A stretch of DNA of 64,000 nt, from assembly GCA_020427395.1 (NCBI GenBank), contig JAGQON010000017.1, forward strand, positions 21,509 to 85,508, given 5' to 3'. The position numbers and the translations under genes are program-made. Each line of letters opens with the position of its first letter. Within the stretch, counting starts at the first letter, position 1. The DNA is from Phycisphaerales bacterium. Lineage in GTDB: Bacteria; Planctomycetota; Phycisphaerae; Phycisphaerales; UBA1924. Below are positions 33,627 through 42,932 of the stretch, in pieces. Below the pieces are notes generated by a model, which saw only the letters and a list, made by a program, of their open reading frames with translations, was not told the DNA's origin and searched no databases.

Positions 33627-35936
33627 TTAGCTGTGTGCGGCCAGCGCGACGCGTTGGTGCCGGGAGATGCGCATCAGCTCGGCGATATCCATGATGAGAC
33701 TGACGCCGCCATCGTTGCGGACGGTCGCGCCCGAGATGGGTCCGTCCCGCTTCACGCCGTCGAGCGGCTTGATGACGATCTCCTGCTGCCCGATGACGCG
33801 GGTTACTCGCAGGCCGATGATCTTCTGGTTGAAGCCGATGACGACCACGAACTTCTCTTGCTTGCGAGCGTGATCCGGGACATCGAAGATCTCCTGGGCG
33901 CTGATGAGCGGGTGCACCGAGCCACGTAGGTGGATCACCGGCTCGTCGCCGAGCTTGGAGAGCATGTCGGGGCTGGGGTTGACGATCTCGGTGATATTGG
34001 TCAGCGGGATCGCGAAGACCTCGTCGGCCACGGCGACCATCATGGCGGGCATGATCGCGACCGTGAGCGGGATGGTGATGTTGATCGTCGTGCCCTTGCC
34101 CTTCACCGATTCGATCGAGATACCGCCCTTGAGCTTGGACTCGATGTTGGTGCGGACGACATCCATGCCCACGCCACGACCTGAGAGGTCCGAGACCTGC
34201 TCAGCGGTCGAGAAGCCGGGCTCGAGGATGAAGCGGAATACCTCTTCATCGCTCAGCGCCGAGAGCTGCTCGGCAGAAACCAGCCCGCGTTCAACGGCCT
34301 TGGCGCCGATGACCTGGCGGTCCAGGCCCTTGCCGTCGTCGATGATCTGCACGCACACATGGCTGCCCTCGTGCCCGGCGACGAGCTTAATCGTGCCCAT
34401 CTCTTCCTTGCCAGCCGCGGCGCGGACCTCGGGCTTCTCGATCCCGTGATCGGCGCTGTTGCGGAGGAGGTGGACGAGCGGATCGCCCAGCTCCTCGATG
34501 ACCGATTTGTCGACCTCGGTATCGCCACCGATGATCTCGAGGTTGATCTGCTTGTGGGTCTTGGTCGCCAGATCGCGGATCAGTCGGGGGTACTTGCCGA
34601 AGAGCTTGTCGAGCGGCTGCATGCGGGTCCGCATGACGGCGAGCTGGATGTCGCCGGTGACGCGGTCGAGCGTGCTGGCGGTGACCTCCATCTGCTCGAT
34701 CAGTTCCGGGTCGATCATCGAACGCCCTACATTCTCAGCCATCGCGCCGATGCGGTTCTTCTGCAGCACCAGCTCGCCCACGAGGTTCATCAGCGATTCG
34801 AGCCGTGAGACTTCCACGCGGATGGTCTGCTCGATGGCGGTTGGGGCCTGACGCTTGGCCGCGGTGCCCGCTGCCTGACCCGGCGTTGTGGTCGCGGCGG
34901 CGATGCCCTGGGCGTCCTGCTCCGAGTCGCTGTCCACGCTGTCGAAGGAATCAACCTCAGCAGTGGTGCTGGCACTGCCGTAGGCGATGCCGTCCATGGC
35001 AAGGGCCGTGAACGCGTCGGCGTTGGCTGGCAGGATACCCGATTCAATCTGGTTGCCCTCGCTGAGCTGTTCGATGCGCTCGGCCAGGGTGTCGGTGGGC
35101 CAGGTGATGAGCACCTGATTGATCAGCTCCTGGGTCTGTTCGTTGAGCAACTCGCACACGCCCATGAGGCGGGGGGTGAGCTGAACGATCAGTTCCTGAT
35201 CGAGGGCTGGGATGGCGTCGGTCGCCTGATCAAGCAGGTTCGCAAGGCGGAGGACGGGCTCGATCTCGAAGAAGTCGACGGTCTTGACGATGTCCTCAAA
35301 CAGGTCGGCGAGGTTGTTGCAGGCCACCTGGCGAGTGTCGGGGTTGAACAGATCGGCGAGGCGTGCCTTGGCCTGATCGATGGTGTTCTTGATATCGCTG
35401 GCCATGTGCTCGATGAGGTCGAGCTTGCCCGAGTCGAGCATAATCCGCTCGACGCTGCGCCCGTCACTGGTATCGAACTCGGGGAGCGCGTCGGAAACCG
35501 TTTGCCCGCCTGTATCCGGCTCGGCGGTGTCAGTGAGCGATCCGCCGTCACCGAGGATGGTGAGCTGCTGGATCAGCCTGGGGTCCGCGGCGGTGAGGTC
35601 GGTATTGCCCTCACCCAGCTCGGCGAACTGGATCTTGAGTACATCGATCGCGCCAAGAAGCAGGTCCATCTCGGGCTTGCCGATGACGAGCTGCCCGTTG
35701 CGAGCGACATTGAGAGCACTCTCAGAGCAGTGAGCAATGGCCACGAGGTTCGTCAGCGCCAGGAACGAGGCGCTGCCCTTGATCGTGTGCAGCGCACGGA
35801 AGATCTGGTTGAGCAGCTCGGGGTCCTGGGGCGTCGCTTCGAGGTCGACGAGGTCGCTCTCGAGTTCTTCGAGCAGCTCGCCGGATTCGGTAAGGAAGTC
35901 CTGCAGGATATCGGGATCGAAGTCATTGATCGACAT
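33627..35936 (-). CDS. cheA: Chemotaxis histidine kinase CheA
   Basis: 769 residues. Order: HPt domain with phospho-His50 in ALHTIKGSASF; a second helical region (about 170-300) that resembles a degenerate HPt or P2-type segment; dimerisation P3 (about 370-435); ATP-binding P4 with HLLRNSADHGIEKPEVR and IDDGKGLD; and a C-terminal CheW-like P5 domain. It phosphorylates CheY and CheB in response to receptors. The gap to cheR is three bases. Confidence 0.94.
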   Translation of the reverse strand: MSINDFDPDILQDFLTESGELLEELESDLVDLEATPQDPELLNQIFRALHTIKGSASFLALTNLVAIAHCSESALNVARNGQLVIGKPEMDLLLGAIDVLKIQFAELGEGNTDLTAADPRLIQQLTILGDGGSLTDTAEPDTGGQTVSDALPEFDTSDGRSVERIMLDSGKLDLIEHMASDIKNTIDQAKARLADLFNPDTRQVACNNLADLFEDIVKTVDFFEIEPVLRLANLLDQATDAIPALDQELIVQLTPRLMGVCELLNEQTQELINQVLITWPTDTLAERIEQLSEGNQIESGILPANADAFTALAMDGIAYGSASTTAEVDSFDSVDSDSEQDAQGIAAATTTPGQAAGTAAKRQAPTAIEQTIRVEVSRLESLMNLVGELVLQKNRIGAMAENVGRSMIDPELIEQMEVTASTLDRVTGDIQLAVMRTRMQPLDKLFGKYPRLIRDLATKTHKQINLEIIGGDTEVDKSVIEELGDPLVHLLRNSADHGIEKPEVRAAAGKEEMGTIKLVAGHEGSHVCVQIIDDGKGLDRQVIGAKAVERGLVSAEQLSALSDEEVFRFILEPGFSTAEQVSDLSGRGVGMDVVRTNIESKLKGGISIESVKGKGTTINITIPLTVAIMPAMMVAVADEVFAIPLTNITEIVNPSPDMLSKLGDEPVIHLRGSVHPLISAQEIFDVPDHARKQEKFVVVIGFNQKIIGLRVTRVIGQQEIVIKPLDGVKRDGPISGATVRNDGGVSLIMDIAELMRISRHQRVALAAHS

Positions 35937-35939
35937 GCG

Positions 35940-36815
35940 TTAGCTCCCGCTCTTGGATTCGACAAACTCGCACTTCTGATAGCAGAACCCCTGAGGGATG
36001 TTCAGCTGCGCGAAGCTGTCTGTGAGGGTTGAAATTCGTTCCGAGTGTCCGATGAAGAGCGTGCCGTCGTGCGCCAGCTGGCGATCGAACATGGCGATCA
36101 CATTCTTCTTCATGGGATCATCGAAGTAGATGAGCACATTGCGGCAGAAGATGACATCCCAGGTCCCGTGGCGTTTGGCGGCCATGGTGTCCTTGAGGTT
36201 GTGCTTCTCGAAGCTGACCATCGAGCGGATGTCGTCGTTGAGACGGAACTCACGCCCCTCGGGCTTGAAGTACCGGTCGAGCATCAGCTTGGGGGTGCAG
36301 CGGACGGAGTAGTTGCTGTACAGGCCGCTCTGAGCGATGCCCAGGGCTTTCTCCGAGATGTCGGTCCCGAGGATCTCGATGCGCCAGTCGCTCAGACGGA
36401 CGCCCATCGATCGGTGGATCAGCATCGCCAGCGTAAAGGGTTCCTCGCCGCTGGAGCAGGCGGCCGACCAGATGCGGAGGCGCTTGGTCGACGAGCGTGC
36501 CTCGAGCAGCTCGGGCAGGATGACTTTCTCGAACACATCGAGCTGCGGCTCGTTGCGGAAGAAGCTTGTCTCGTTGATGGTGATGCGGTTGAACATCTCC
36601 TGGAACTCTTCCATCTGGTAGGGTCCCATGGTCAGGTAGGCGATGTACTGGTCGAAGTTGTCCATCTCCAGCTCACCCAGGCGGTGAGAGAGGCGTGACT
36701 CGACAACATACTTTTTGTTGTCGGGGAAATGGATACCGGATCGATCATAGATGATCTTGGACATCCGCTGGAACTGGTCCTGCGTCATCGTGATCCGGTT
36801 AATGGTGCTGCTCAT
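35940..36815 (-). CDS. cheR: Chemotaxis protein methyltransferase CheR
   Basis: 291 residues. The N-terminal helical domain is followed by a SAM-binding domain with RLRIWSAACSSGEEPFTLAML, then VIFCRNVLIYFDDPMKKNVI and LFIGHSERI. It methylates glutamates on chemoreceptors. GGAG lies eight bases before the ATG. It is between cheW and cheA in the operon. Confidence 0.94.
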   Translation of the reverse strand: MSSTINRITMTQDQFQRMSKIIYDRSGIHFPDNKKYVVESRLSHRLGELEMDNFDQYIAYLTMGPYQMEEFQEMFNRITINETSFFRNEPQLDVFEKVILPELLEARSSTKRLRIWSAACSSGEEPFTLAMLIHRSMGVRLSDWRIEILGTDISEKALGIAQSGLYSNYSVRCTPKLMLDRYFKPEGREFRLNDDIRSMVSFEKHNLKDTMAAKRHGTWDVIFCRNVLIYFDDPMKKNVIAMFDRQLAHDGTLFIGHSERISTLTDSFAQLNIPQGFCYQKCEFVESKSGS

Positions 36816-36848
36816 ATCGACGCTCCGCTCGGGATCGGTGGTGGGTGC

Positions 36849-37355
36849 TCAGGCTGCCTTGCTCATCCTGGAGATGCTGCTCAACGAATCGGCGCTGAGC
36901 AGGTTCTCCAGCTCAAGGAGGATCAGCAGTTGCCCGTCGAGCTTCGCGACGCCCGAGACATAGCTCGAGTCGATCGAGGTGCCCATACGCGGCGTGGGCT
37001 CGACGATGTTTGAAGAGATGCGCATGACCTCACGCACCGAGTCCACGACAAACCCGATGGTCTTGCCCTGAACCTCGATCACCACGATGCGGGTGTGCTC
37101 GCTCTGTTCGGACTTGGGGAAGCCGAACTGCACACGCAGATCCAGCACCGGGATGATGCGACCACGCAGGTTGATGATGCCCTCGACGCCGGGGGGGCTC
37201 TGGGGCACCTTGGTCAACGCCATCATGCGGTTGATCTCCTGCACCCGCAGGATATCGACGGCAAAGAGCTCCTCACCGACGGTGAAGCTCACAAGCTGCA
37301 ACTGCTCGTTGTTCTGTGCGTTGCCCGCTTTGGCTTTGGTTTGGGCGTTGTGCAT
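36849..37355 (-). CDS. cheW: Chemotaxis coupling protein CheW
   Basis: 168 residues, a single CheW domain: LVSFTVGEELFAVDILRVQEINRMM, then GIINLRGRIIPVLDLRVQFG and VDSVREVMRI. It links receptors to CheA. GGGAG is five bases before the ATG. Confidence 0.94.
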   Translation of the reverse strand: MHNAQTKAKAGNAQNNEQLQLVSFTVGEELFAVDILRVQEINRMMALTKVPQSPPGVEGIINLRGRIIPVLDLRVQFGFPKSEQSEHTRIVVIEVQGKTIGFVVDSVREVMRISSNIVEPTPRMGTSIDSSYVSGVAKLDGQLLILLELENLLSADSLSSISRMSKAA

Positions 37356-37444
37356 GGTTGCTCCCGATCAGTGAGGACAAGCTTGGACTTGGTGGATATC
37401 GAGTAAGACTGTGGGCTGTTGAAGCAGAAGTGCTGTTTTGGCTC

Positions 37445-38569
37445 TCAAGCGACCCGCTGCGACCCAAGATTGGGGCCTTCGTCCCCCTTCGGGCTCGATT
37501 GCGATCCGCTGATCTGGGCCAACAACTGTTTAATCGCCGAGGGCGGGAGTTCGACATCCGACGCCCCGGCGTCTACGACGGCCTTGGGCATGCCATTGAC
37601 AACACAGGTTGAGCCGGCCTGAGTGACCACCTGCCCGCCCGCGGCCTTGACTTTCTGAGCCCCGTTCGCCCCGTCGGCACCCATGCCCGTCAGCTGGATC
37701 GCCAGCACGCCCTCACCCCAGATCTGGGCAGCTGACTCGAAGAGCGCGTCAACCGAGGGGCGGTAGATCGCGCCGTCGATGTGCTCAACCTGGCGGGTGA
37801 TGACCTTGCCCCCAGCGACGCGGGTCGGGCGGGTGTGCGTGCCGCCCTGGCAGATGTGGATGCCCGCGCGGTCGAGCATGGAGCCATTGCTGGCCAGCCA
37901 GGCCGAGCAGGCGCACTGCTGGTCGAGGCGGGACGCGAGACTCTGCGTGAAGAGCTCTGGCATGTGCTGGGCCACGATGATGGGGACGCGCAGACCGGAT
38001 GTGAGTCCGGAGAAGATCTCTTCGAGCACGGGCGGCCCTCCGGTTGAGGAGCCGACCGCGATGACGCGTACGCGTGAGAGATCGATCGCGTCGATGCTGC
38101 CCGTGGGCGATCGTCCTGAGCTGGCGCTGGGCGTGCCGGGCTTGGTCGCAGCGACCGCGGGCATTCTCTTGCTGGTGCTCAGGGCCTTGAGCTTGGAGAT
38201 CAGCTCGGCCCGGAAGCCCTCATCCTTTTTGCCGACAACGGCGGGGTCTTTGGCGATAAAGTCGGCCGCCCCGATGCGGAGCGCTTTGAAGGTCTCGTGC
38301 GAGCCGGCGACGGTCAGCGACGAGCACATGAGCACCGTCGGGTTGAAGGCGTGGCATTTGGCCTTGATTTCCCGCAGGGCGCTGAGCCCGTCTTTGCGTG
38401 GCATCTCGATATCGAGGGTGATCAGGTCGGGCTTGAGCTCGATGGCCTTGTTGACCCCATCCTCGCCATCGCGTGCGGTCGCGATGACCTCAAAGCCCGG
38501 TTCGTTGTTGATCATCTCGGAGATGATCTTGCGCATGAAGGCAGAGTCATCGATCACTAGTACTCGCAC
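37445..38569 (-). CDS. cheB: Chemotaxis protein-glutamate methylesterase CheB
   Basis: 374 residues from a GTG at 38569 with GAGG six bases upstream; the frame is open to 38794 but crosses the tRNA-Leu gene, so the long version is impossible. The N-terminal receiver has D7/D8 and phosphoacceptor D53 in ITLDIEMPRKDG. The esterase domain has the Ser site VGSSTGGPP, the AQHMPELFTQSLA segment with His and the GMGADGANG end. It removes receptor methyl groups and is the first gene of the che operon. Confidence 0.94.
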   Translation of the reverse strand: MRVLVIDDSAFMRKIISEMINNEPGFEVIATARDGEDGVNKAIELKPDLITLDIEMPRKDGLSALREIKAKCHAFNPTVLMCSSLTVAGSHETFKALRIGAADFIAKDPAVVGKKDEGFRAELISKLKALSTSKRMPAVAATKPGTPSASSGRSPTGSIDAIDLSRVRVIAVGSSTGGPPVLEEIFSGLTSGLRVPIIVAQHMPELFTQSLASRLDQQCACSAWLASNGSMLDRAGIHICQGGTHTRPTRVAGGKVITRQVEHIDGAIYRPSVDALFESAAQIWGEGVLAIQLTGMGADGANGAQKVKAAGGQVVTQAGSTCVVNGMPKAVVDAGASDVELPPSAIKQLLAQISGSQSSPKGDEGPNLGSQRVA

Positions 38570-38704
38570 GGTGCACCTCGCGTTTAATCGGACTTCCGAA
38601 GGTGATTTTTCGTCCAACGGCACCGGTCGCTTCAGCGTGGTCTTCGGAATCACTCGAAACTGAGGGGGGATGTCCCACGGCAGAGGCTGGGGGATTCTGC
38701 AGGT

Positions 38705-38742
38705 GCAAAAAAGAAACGAGCGACGCCTGTCAGCGTCGCTCG
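38705..38742 (-). terminator. Intrinsic terminator of tRNA-Leu
   Basis: A ten-base stem CGAGCGACGC/GCGTCGCTCG with a six-base loop (38717-38742), followed on the minus strand by TTTCTTTTTT. It lies four bases after the tRNA 3' end. Confidence 0.88.
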
Positions 38743-38745
38743 AAG

Positions 38746-38831
38746 TGCCCAGGAGAGGACTCGAACCTCCACTCTCGTAAATGAGAACCACCACCTCAAG
38801 GTGGCGCGTCTACCAATTCCGCCACCTGGGC
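38746..38831 (-). tRNA. tRNA-Leu (anticodon GAG)
   Basis: 86 bases with a long variable arm typical of tRNA-Leu. On the minus strand the acceptor GCCCAGG pairs with CCTGGGC, the anticodon arm is CCACC TTGAGGT GGTGG with GAG at 34-36, and the T-loop is TTCGAGT. CCA is not encoded. It decodes CTC (and CTT by wobble). Confidence 0.95.
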
Positions 38832-38848
38832 CAAGTTATGCGAGGAGA

Positions 38849-38876
38849 AGTATACACCGTTCGTGGGCGATGTCGA
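38849..38876 (-). promoter_or_regulatory. Promoter of tRNA-Leu
   Basis: On the minus strand, TCGACA (38871-38876) and TATACT (38849-38854) are separated by 16 bases; the tRNA begins 17 bases downstream of the -10. Confidence 0.65.
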
Positions 38877-39014
38877 GCGTCCTTGGCGCGAATGGGAATC
38901 AACATCGGGATCGATTATCGGTCTCGAACCTGATCGCGCCAAAGGGCGCGACTATGATGCGCGAACGCGGTTTCCCATCCCCCCGGAGGCCAGAATCAAA
39001 GGGATACAGGATCG

Positions 39015-39485
39015 ATGAGCACCGATATGGCAGACACCAAACAGAGTTTGTACGAGCATGTGCGTCAGGGCGCGCAGGAAGCGGATGTCTTCGCGGCGGT
39101 CAAGATTGACGAACGCGGGGTTTGCTGCGAGGCCGATGGGTCCGCCGAGCCCGCATTCTACCGGGTTTATGAGGAAGAGGGCGACATCTGGATCGCCCTT
39201 GAGACCGAGGATCGTTGGCTTTCCGGCTCGATCGAGGCCGACCTAGTCAATACCGGGGACAAGCTCGACGAACTGCTCGAAGAGGAAATCATTGATCTGG
39301 GCGACGACCGCGCGGTGGTCGAGTTCGAGCACTTCCGCTCGCCAGAGAAGGTCTATGTGTTCCGCTCCAAGCTGAGCGTCCCGCTGAGCAGCCCCGACGC
39401 TGCATCGCGTGCTCTCATCTGGTTGCTGGGGTACGAGACGGTCTTCCGAGATCTGGGTGATATGAGTGAGGATGAGGACGACTGA
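39015..39485 (+). CDS. Acidic hypothetical protein
   Basis: 156 residues, strongly acidic, with no signal peptide or membrane span. It is clearly coding in composition and is followed 46 bases later by the glycosyltransferase gene, so the two may share a transcript. The ends are charged (tail MSEDEDD) and the middle looks like an alpha/beta domain (FYRVYEEEGDIWIALETEDRW in parts). No family is recognised. An in-frame ATG at 39027 is an alternative start. Confidence 0.7.
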   Translation: MSTDMADTKQSLYEHVRQGAQEADVFAAVKIDERGVCCEADGSAEPAFYRVYEEEGDIWIALETEDRWLSGSIEADLVNTGDKLDELLEEEIIDLGDDRAVVEFEHFRSPEKVYVFRSKLSVPLSSPDAASRALIWLLGYETVFRDLGDMSEDEDD

Positions 39486-39531
39486 GCGGGGCTCAGGAGT
39501 TCGTCCCATACGGGCAAAGGCGGCTGGGATC

Positions 39532-41004
39532 ATGCGCATTCTGATGCTCGGATGGGAGTTTCCCCCCTTCATGGCCGGCGGTCTGGGGACCGCCGTTGAG
39601 GGACTCACACGCTCACTCGTCAACCAGGGGCATGAGGTCGTGTTCGTGCTGCCCCAGCCCGTGCCCGAGGGGCACCGCTCGCATGTCGAACTCATCGGCC
39701 CCCGTGTGCTTGCCCAGCGGGCACAGTCGCTGCGCAAGGGTGTGCTCCAGCCCCAGCCGGTGGAGGGCGGGCGGGAGCCCGAGCCGACTGAGGACCTCCG
39801 AGAGGACAGCCCACGCCTAATCGAGACGCTGACCCGACGCATCGAGCAGTTCGAGGCCAGCTATCCCAGCTCCTACCCCGGCGTCGATGTTGGCAATACG
39901 CTCGAACGCCTGATCCGCGAGATCCGTGAGACACACGCGGTCCAGCAGCAAGCGATCGCTGAGCTCAACGACCCGAGCGGCTTCAAGGCCCTGCAGACCG
40001 CCAGCGCCGAGCAGATCGCCGACGCGTTTGAATCATTGCTCGACTCGGTCGACGGGCTCGGCACGTGCAGCAGCGGGTACGGCAGCGACCTTTTCGGCGA
40101 TGCCCAACGCTACGCCCGCCTGGTCGCGGCGCTGGGTCTGACCGAGCGGTTCGATGTGATCCACGCCCACGACTGGCTGACCTACCCAGCGGGGCTGCTG
40201 CTCAAGCAGATCACCCGCAAACCGCTGGTGTGCCATATCCACGCCACGGAGTTCGACCGCTCCGGAGAGCACATCAATCAGGGTGTGTACGACATCGAGC
40301 GAGCTGGGCTCAACGGCGCGGACCGCGTGATCGCTGTCTCGCGACTGACCAAGTCGATCGTACACCGCAAGTACGGGGTGCCCGACAACAAAATCGATGT
40401 CGTGTACAACGGCGTCGCCCAGCACGAGGCCCAGCCCCAGCGTGGTGCGGCCATCGAGAGCGATGAAAAGATCGTCCTCTTCCTTGGGCGGATCACGATG
40501 CAGAAGGGGCCCGAGTATTTCATCCAGGCCGCCAAGCGGGTGCTGGAGAAAGACGAGAAGGTCAAGTTCGTGGTCGCGGGCTCCGGCGATATGGCGGTTC
40601 GGATGATCGAGCATGCCGCATCGATCGGGATCGGGCACAAGGTGCTCTTCACGGGCTTCCTTCGCGGGCGCGATGTCGATCGGGTCTACCAGATGGCAGA
40701 CTGCTATGTGATGCCCAGCGTGTCCGAGCCCTTCGGGATCGCACCGCTGGAGGCGATGCGCAACGATGTGCCGGTGATCGTATCCAAGCAGTCGGGCGTG
40801 TCGGAGGTGCTGACGCACTGCCTGAAGGTTGACTTCTGGGACACCGACGAGATGGCCAACAAGATCGTGGCGGTGCTGCGTTACCCGCCGCTGGGGCAGA
40901 CGCTCCGCGAGCACGGGCGATTTGAGCTGCGCGGCCTCAACTGGGACGGCGCGGCCGAGAAGTGCGTGCGGGTCTACGGGCGGGCGATGGCCGAGCAGCG
41001 ATGA
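39532..41004 (+). CDS. Glycogen-synthase-like glycosyltransferase (GT4/GT5)
   Basis: 490 residues from the ATG at 39532. The start MRILMLGWEFPPFMAGGLGTAVEGL has the GGLG nucleotide-sugar loop of GT5 enzymes. Residues about 60-165 are a charged insertion. Then come DVIHAHDWLTYPAG, VSRLTKSIV, LGRITMQKGPEYF and the retaining GT-B motif EPFGIAPLEAM (E-x7-E). It is likely an ADP- or UDP-glucose-dependent alpha-glucan or surface-sugar transferase; the exact product is not certain. The GH15 enzyme in the window could act on the same polymer. Confidence 0.85.
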   Translation: MRILMLGWEFPPFMAGGLGTAVEGLTRSLVNQGHEVVFVLPQPVPEGHRSHVELIGPRVLAQRAQSLRKGVLQPQPVEGGREPEPTEDLREDSPRLIETLTRRIEQFEASYPSSYPGVDVGNTLERLIREIRETHAVQQQAIAELNDPSGFKALQTASAEQIADAFESLLDSVDGLGTCSSGYGSDLFGDAQRYARLVAALGLTERFDVIHAHDWLTYPAGLLLKQITRKPLVCHIHATEFDRSGEHINQGVYDIERAGLNGADRVIAVSRLTKSIVHRKYGVPDNKIDVVYNGVAQHEAQPQRGAAIESDEKIVLFLGRITMQKGPEYFIQAAKRVLEKDEKVKFVVAGSGDMAVRMIEHAASIGIGHKVLFTGFLRGRDVDRVYQMADCYVMPSVSEPFGIAPLEAMRNDVPVIVSKQSGVSEVLTHCLKVDFWDTDEMANKIVAVLRYPPLGQTLREHGRFELRGLNWDGAAEKCVRVYGRAMAEQR

Positions 41005-41016
41005 GCGAGCTTTGAA

Positions 41017-42534
41017 TCAGCCCACATCCCGTCCCTGGAACAGGAACACCGCCAGCGACAGGAAGACCACGATCTGGCAGCCGCCGTAGAGGTACACCAG
41101 CACCACATGCGAGAACGGGATGGGCTGGTTCTGCGTGATCGCATCGAGCAGCCAGAACGACTGCATGTTGGGGACGACCGACCAGACCATCAGCGGGAGC
41201 GGGTGGGTGATCGTGCGCTGGCGGAAGAGCGAATCGCCCGGAAGTGGTGGGCGTGAGAGTGGTAGGGCGTCCTCGCCGACCTGCATGATGGCGATCCGGT
41301 CGTCGTCGATTTCGCTGATGAAGAGCCCGGGCTCTCCGCGGGTGTTCGCTTCGACCGGTGTGCCCGGGGCGAGGGGCTGGAACTCGGGCGTGATCATACC
41401 GACGCCCGATGGCGAGGCGCCGTAGAACACCGGATCGCCGACCGCGATGTCCTCGCGGGATGGGCCCAGGAGCGTGATGAACAGGGTTGAGCCGGGCTCG
41501 CGGAGCATCACCTGGTTGAAATAGGATTCCTCCTTGAGCGGCTCCTGATCAAAGTTCAGTAGTTCGACCAGACTGACATACTGGCGTGGGTCGTAGCCGG
41601 CGTCGATGAAGTCCTCGACGCTCATGTTGTTCCGCTTGGCCGCCAGTTCCCAGACCTGATCATTGAAGAAGTCGTAGAGATCGAGGTTGGTGGGGGAGTC
41701 GACCACGGCGACGACGCCGAAGCGAGAGTTCTCGAAGATACCGCGCCCGAACCAGTAGTTTGAGAGTAGCCCGATGACAAACACGCCAGCACAGATGGCG
41801 ATGGTGAGCACCTGCCCGAGGCGGGTGGAGACGGCCGTCGCGATCGAGGTCATGACGAGCAGCGCCATCGCCAGGCAAGCGCAGGCGAGCATGATCTGGG
41901 GCTTGAAGTTCTCGCTGGGGTCCATCAGCGACCAGTCTTCATCGATGAAGAGCGTCGCGATGTAGCCGATCCAGATGAGAGGGAGCAGCACGAGCGAAGC
42001 CGTCTGCCCGAAAGACCAGCCGTAGAGGTAGTTCCCCAGCGATCCGATCAGCACCGAGAGGGCGATGGAGCCGACAGAGAAGGTGATGACGGGCCAGACT
42101 GGGTCTTCCGCGGCGGTCGAGAGGATGCCGTGACGAATACCGAAGAGCAGAAAAGCGATCATGATCGCGATGGCGACGATCATGGCACCGGCGATCCCGA
42201 TGAACTTGCCCAGGATCACGCTGGTGCGTGAGATGGGCTTGGACACGACGGTGAGGACGGTCTTGTTCTCGATCTCGCGTGAGATGGCGGCGGTAGAGAT
42301 AAATGATGCGAGCAGGATGCCCAAGAGGAAGACGCCGCCCATGGAGACATCGAGAAGCATCTTGTCGTCGCCTGTGACCTCGCCGGGCACATTGCTGGCG
42401 CCCATGGTGAAGCCGACGATCCAGGTATTGAGAAGCTGGATAAACCCGGCGAGCAGCAGCATGATGTAAAACACCGGCTGCCGGATGCTCTCCTTGAACG
42501 CGTTACGGGCAATTGGCAGTGCTGCGGTGATCAT
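41017..42534 (-). CDS. ABC-2 type transport system permease
   Basis: 505 residues. It begins ALPIARNAFKESIRQPVFYIMLLLAGFIQLL, then a second helix region with STAAISREIENKTVLTVVSKPISRTSVILGKFIG, typical of ABC-2 permeases of the NosY/GldF type. About six or seven helices are predicted, with a large extracytoplasmic domain near residues 265-455 and a final helix near the C-terminus. No ATPase is adjacent on this strand. The nearest is the divergent operon's ATPase at 47622, whose own permease has a related start (FAIARNVLAEAVRMKI...). It may be an additional subunit of that system. A TATCAT box eight bases before the ATG suggests a leaderless start. Confidence 0.82.
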   Translation of the reverse strand: MITAALPIARNAFKESIRQPVFYIMLLLAGFIQLLNTWIVGFTMGASNVPGEVTGDDKMLLDVSMGGVFLLGILLASFISTAAISREIENKTVLTVVSKPISRTSVILGKFIGIAGAMIVAIAIMIAFLLFGIRHGILSTAAEDPVWPVITFSVGSIALSVLIGSLGNYLYGWSFGQTASLVLLPLIWIGYIATLFIDEDWSLMDPSENFKPQIMLACACLAMALLVMTSIATAVSTRLGQVLTIAICAGVFVIGLLSNYWFGRGIFENSRFGVVAVVDSPTNLDLYDFFNDQVWELAAKRNNMSVEDFIDAGYDPRQYVSLVELLNFDQEPLKEESYFNQVMLREPGSTLFITLLGPSREDIAVGDPVFYGASPSGVGMITPEFQPLAPGTPVEANTRGEPGLFISEIDDDRIAIMQVGEDALPLSRPPLPGDSLFRQRTITHPLPLMVWSVVPNMQSFWLLDAITQNQPIPFSHVVLVYLYGGCQIVVFLSLAVFLFQGRDVG

Positions 42535-42542
42535 GGACGCGG

Positions 42543-42548
42543 ATGATA
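42543..42548 (-). promoter_or_regulatory. -10-like box before the ABC-2 permease gene
   Basis: TATCAT on the minus strand, eight bases before the ATG at 42534, with no Shine-Dalgarno site between them. Confidence 0.4.
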
Positions 42549-42811
42549 GGGTCGGTGATCGCCCCTGTGGGTGCGCATGTGCTGCGCGTGGTATGCGTGT
42601 CGGATGCTCAGTGTGCTACGCGTCTGTCTGTGATCGGTTCGGGGTTGGGCGGGAGAAATCGAGAAACTGTTTGCCGCGGGTGTGAACCGGGTGATCGGAC
42701 GCTTCGTAGGGTTGGGCACGCCGGTATCCGCTTCCCACCCCCGAGGGCGGCGGAGTCGGCAGAAACCGCGGATGGGTCGGGGCCCTTCCGTGCGTGAACT
42801 GAACCTAGTAT

Positions 42812-42841
42812 CTCCACCCCGGGCGTGTGGGCCGGGTGGAG
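42812..42841 (+). repeat. Inverted repeat in the SPFH operon leader
   Basis: CTCCACCC and GGGTGGAG flank about 14 bases, with extra CGG/CCG pairing inside. It lies about 92 bases before the first ATG of the operon and may be a leader hairpin or an operator. Confidence 0.45.
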
Positions 42842-42932
42842 CGTGCGCCGTTGCACCACCCCGACCGGCGCCGTGGGACACGCGAACCAACAGCCATTCA
42901 TCTCGCCACGAAGACAGAGGAAGACGCACCCA

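Larger units (their letters stand above)
42535..42932. other. Divergent intergenic region, 398 bases
   Basis: It separates the minus-strand ABC-2 permease from the SPFH operon. It contains the permease -10-like box (42543-42548) at the left. On the right there is a CTCCACCC/GGGTGGAG inverted repeat (42812-42841) and a TAGTAT sequence at 42807-42812 that could be a -10 for the operon. Open frames in the region are overlapping and unsupported. Confidence 0.5.

Noticed and set aside
38570..38794. N-terminal extension of cheB to 38794
   Set aside because: It would run through the tRNA-Leu gene and its terminator; the GTG at 38569 with GAGG fits the CheB N-terminus.
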